A stretch of 35,687 nucleotides of DNA, from positions 1 to 35,687 of the forward strand of contig JAITQR010000260.1 in the NCBI GenBank assembly GCA_031288815.1, read 5' to 3'. The DNA is from Treponema sp. Its GTDB lineage: Bacteria; Spirochaetota; Spirochaetia; Treponematales; Breznakiellaceae. Both the position numbers and the translations under genes were made by a program. Each line of letters opens with the position of its first letter. Within the stretch, counting starts at the first letter, position 1. Under the pieces are notes generated by a model, which worked only from the letters and a program-made list of their open reading frames with translations, had not been told where the DNA came from and ran no database searches. Positions 33,250-35,687 of this stretch are shown here, piece by piece.

Positions 33250-35076
33250 TTACAATCGGCGTAATTCGGTATCAATATGCATTTTTTCAACAAGCAACTC
33301 CTCGATTCGGGAATCCGTCCGAACTCCTCCAGGCGCCGCTTCCCCGGGGAGCTCCTTTCCCCCCGCCGGACTTTCCAGGTTGTGCAGTTCCGCGACAATT
33401 TCGGAAAGCCGGCGTTTGAGCTTTTTTTGTTGAATTTTTTTTATTCCATCCTTGACAAGCTGTTCCGGATCGTTCAAGAATTCTTTAGAGGTCCCCTTCT
33501 CCGCCACATACTGCCGCAAGGCGGGAGAAGGTATGCGGGCCATAAGATCATCCACCCCGCTTTCCTCGTTCATATAAGACTCCTCCATGGCGATGAAGAG
33601 TTCTTTGGCCGCGGAATCTTCTAGTTCGTTTATCGAAACAGCTTTACGGAAATTCGGGTACAGATGAAAATTAACCAATACGATACTGAGCAGGTATAAC
33701 TCATCATTTGCCCGTACCGTTTTTTCCATCCGGACTACCTGGGGATTTGCCTTTTCCCCGCTACGCCTCCGGTTATAATCGCTCAGGATCGCCGTTCTAT
33801 CCGCCCCAAAGGCAGCCGCGACAGCGCCGATACAGGAATCCCGTGACACATCCGAATCCAGGGTTTCCAAATAGGGGAACAAAAAAGCTACCGCCTTCGC
33901 CTTCCCCTCCGCCGCTGAAATATCGTACAGGGATCTGCTCCGGGAAATGAGATAATTAAAGTCAATCATAAAACATTTCATCCGGTCTTGCAATACCCCC
34001 TGCCCCTGATAACGCAAAATATCCGCAGGATCCTTGAATTCCCCTTCCGTTCCGCTCTCCCCGCCGGGAACCACTACCGCGCAGGAAAGGCCGTTCCGCC
34101 GGCAGGTAAGGATGCCCTTGACCGCCGCGGTTTGTCCCGCCTGGTCGGAATCGAAGACCAGGTAAATTTTTTCCGCCCAGCGGCGAAGGAGTTTCGCCTG
34201 GTCGTCGGTAAAGGCGGTTCCCAAAGGAGCCACGGCGTTGGATATCCCCGCCTGGTGGAGGGCTATTACATCCATATAACCTTCCGCCAGGTAAACTTCC
34301 CGGGTTTTCCGTATCTCCGGAAGGGCCAGATCGATGGCGAAAAGGGTCTGCCCCTTTTTGTACAGTTCCGACTCCCGGGAATTGAGGTACTTGGGGCCCT
34401 CCCCTTCCAGAATTCTACCCCCAAAGGCCACGGTTTTACCCTGCCGATCGGCAATGGGAAACATGAGCCGGTGGGAAAAAAAGCTCCATTGGGGATAACG
34501 CTCCGAAAAAAGCCCCGTCCCGGCGAGGAACCGGGGAGAATAGCCCTTTTTCGACAGGAAATTAAAAAGCCAGTTCCGATCAGCCGGGGCGTAACCCAGT
34601 CTGAAACGTTCGACCATCCCCTGGTTAATTCCCCTGGATATAATATACTGTTTTGCCAGGCTTCCTTCATCTTTTTCCATCAAAAAATAATGAAAAGTAA
34701 CGGAGACCCGGCGGAAAAGTTCCGCCAATTCCTCTTTTTTACCCTCCTCTTCAGGGGCCTTTTGTTCAAACTCCCCGTTTTCCCGGATTATCTCGATCCC
34801 CGTCCGCCGGGCCAGGATTTCCACCGCCTCGGGGAAGGAGAGTTTGTCCATTTCCATGACAAAATTGATTATTCCCCCGCCCTGGCCGCAGCCGAAACAG
34901 TGGTACATCTTCCGCTCGGGGTCTACGGTGAAAGAGGGGGTTTTCTCGTTGTGGAAGGGACAGAGCCCCCACCAGCGTCCCCCTTTCTTTTCCAGCCGCA
35001 CATAATCCCCCACTATGGCCACCGCGTCCAAGCGGTCGTTGAGTTCCTGGATAGTGGATCGGGCAATACGGCTCAT
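33250..35076 (-). CDS. dnaG: DNA primase
   Basis: Makes RNA primers for replication. 608 residues: CHC2 zinc finger (C39, H42, C60, C63 in CPFH and CFGC), the RNA polymerase core with the TOPRIM acidic motifs AEGYMDVIALHQAG and LVFDSDQAG, and a C-terminal helicase-binding region that is shorter and divergent. The start is ATG 35074-35076 with GGAGGAGTG upstream; a longer frame to 35154 would overlap mltG and is not supported. The mltG stop is 22 bases upstream. Confidence 0.98.
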   Translation of the reverse strand: MSRIARSTIQELNDRLDAVAIVGDYVRLEKKGGRWWGLCPFHNEKTPSFTVDPERKMYHCFGCGQGGGIINFVMEMDKLSFPEAVEILARRTGIEIIRENGEFEQKAPEEEGKKEELAELFRRVSVTFHYFLMEKDEGSLAKQYIISRGINQGMVERFRLGYAPADRNWLFNFLSKKGYSPRFLAGTGLFSERYPQWSFFSHRLMFPIADRQGKTVAFGGRILEGEGPKYLNSRESELYKKGQTLFAIDLALPEIRKTREVYLAEGYMDVIALHQAGISNAVAPLGTAFTDDQAKLLRRWAEKIYLVFDSDQAGQTAAVKGILTCRRNGLSCAVVVPGGESGTEGEFKDPADILRYQGQGVLQDRMKCFMIDFNYLISRSRSLYDISAAEGKAKAVAFLFPYLETLDSDVSRDSCIGAVAAAFGADRTAILSDYNRRRSGEKANPQVVRMEKTVRANDELYLLSIVLVNFHLYPNFRKAVSINELEDSAAKELFIAMEESYMNEESGVDDLMARIPSPALRQYVAEKGTSKEFLNDPEQLVKDGIKKIQQKKLKRRLSEIVAELHNLESPAGGKELPGEAAPGGVRTDSRIEELLVEKMHIDTELRRL

Positions 35077-35098
35077 AAGACACTCCTCCGGAGAGCTG

Positions 35099-35687
35099 TT
35101 AGGGACGGGAACCGGTTCCCTTAAGGTAAAAGACGCCGGCCCGGATGTGGTCATCCAGAGTCCGGGAAAAGTAATGCCGTCCCGCGGCGGGATCGATCAG
35201 GCGGAAGTAGAGGAAGTCGCTGGAGGCGGGGTTAAATACCGCGTTCAGGGCCGTTGTCCCGGGGGAACAGATGGGGCCCGGAGGGAGGCCGGGTCGCGTA
35301 TAGGTATTGTAGGGATCCCGAATCTCCGTATCCCGGGTGTACAGGGTTTCCGGGTGGGGTTTTCCCTGGATCTCGGTGATCACGTACTCCACGGTGGCGC
35401 AGGACTGGAGGGCCATGCCTATCCCCAGCCGGTTGTAGAAAACCCCGGCCATAAGAGGGGCCTCGTCGTCCACCCGGTATTCCCGCTCCACGATGGACGC
35501 GAGGATTACCCCCTTGTAAAGCTCCGCCGCCGGCAGCTCGGCCGGGGGGCCTCCCGTGCCGGATAACACGGCCAAGCGGAGGAAGAAATTATCCGCCATG
35601 GTCCGGATTACCCGGCCCGCCGGATAATCCCGGGGAAACAGGTAAGTGTCGGGGAAAAGGTAGCCTTCCATGGTTTCTCCCGGAATC
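35099..35687 (-). CDS. mltG: Endolytic murein transglycosylase MltG (YceG-like), C-terminal part
   Basis: MltG cleaves nascent glycan strands in the membrane to set strand length. Only the last 195 codons are in the window; it runs off the right edge. The motif PGETMEGYLFPDTY leads to the catalytic-site segment LASIVEREY, whose Glu matches the MltG catalytic residue, and later GLPPGPICSPG. The C-terminus is normal. Position before dnaG-rpoD is compatible with the cell-wall theme downstream. Confidence 0.95.
   Translation of the reverse strand, partial: IPGETMEGYLFPDTYLFPRDYPAGRVIRTMADNFFLRLAVLSGTGGPPAELPAAELYKGVILASIVEREYRVDDEAPLMAGVFYNRLGIGMALQSCATVEYVITEIQGKPHPETLYTRDTEIRDPYNTYTRPGLPPGPICSPGTTALNAVFNPASSDFLYFRLIDPAAGRHYFSRTLDDHIRAGVFYLKGTGSRP

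Noticed and set aside
33988..35124. 378-codon plus-strand frame opposite dnaG
   Set aside because: Antisense to a clear DnaG, with no start signal or motifs.
35077..35154. Longer DnaG N-terminus
   Set aside because: It would overlap mltG; the ATG at 35076 has a strong ribosome site and matches the family start.

Overview
The window is an ordinary chromosomal segment of a spirochaete, most likely a Treponema or close relative. The evidence is in the genes: a GreA of about 900 residues with a long N-terminal extension, a cytidylate kinase fused to ribosomal protein S1, a spirochaete-style lipobox, and the order mltG-dnaG-rpoD-(zinc ribbon)-rnpB-(TPR)-mreBCD-mrdA-rodA. All assignments come from reading the sequence and from memory of families; no database was searched. 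I saw no mobile element, CRISPR array, tRNA, rRNA or phage gene, and codon and base use look even throughout.

Layout. 1-281 (-): start of an NCS1/cytosine-permease-like transporter running off the left edge. 428-5715 (-): an operon of a TPR protein, greA, and a secreted/anchored von Willebrand A protein. 5848-10258 (+): rpe, then three envelope-type proteins of unknown function and dtd, the last four joined by three successive 4-base start/stop overlaps. 10248-11351 (-): a divergent PRPP-synthetase-like protein that overlaps the dtd end tail to tail. 11519-12913 (+): recA with a long Pro/Ala tail. 12956-20437 (+): scpA, scpB, an RluB/RsuA-type pseudouridine synthase, cmk-rpsA, a GAF/sigma-54 activator, a YfgM-like membrane protein and a lipoprotein. 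20625-28811 (-): the rod-shape operon mreB-mreC-mreD-mrdA-rodA, with a radical SAM protein overlapping the rodA end. 28892-29878 (-): a membrane TPR protein. 29961-30470 (-): RNase P RNA. 30475-35687 (-): a coiled-coil zinc-ribbon protein, rpoD, dnaG and a partial mltG.

Function. The window mixes growth and information genes (greA, rpoD, dnaG, rpsA, rnpB, recA, scpAB) with cell-wall elongation genes (mreBCD, mrdA, rodA, mltG) and several TPR or lipoprotein genes of unknown role. No stretch over 300 bases lacks a gene or RNA.

The most notable observations are: a Ser-to-Thr change at the presumed nucleophile of the class B PBP (mrdA); a Tudor/CarD-like module inside the GreA extension; a well-placed internal ribosome-binding site and start codon that could release S1 from the cmk-rpsA fusion; an AT-hook-like RecA tail; a near-leaderless scpA promoter; and an enlarged RNase P RNA with a duplicated conserved sequence. 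None of these amounts to a clearly new biological system. The strongest candidate for an undescribed functional unit is the coupled three-gene envelope block at 6557-9800.
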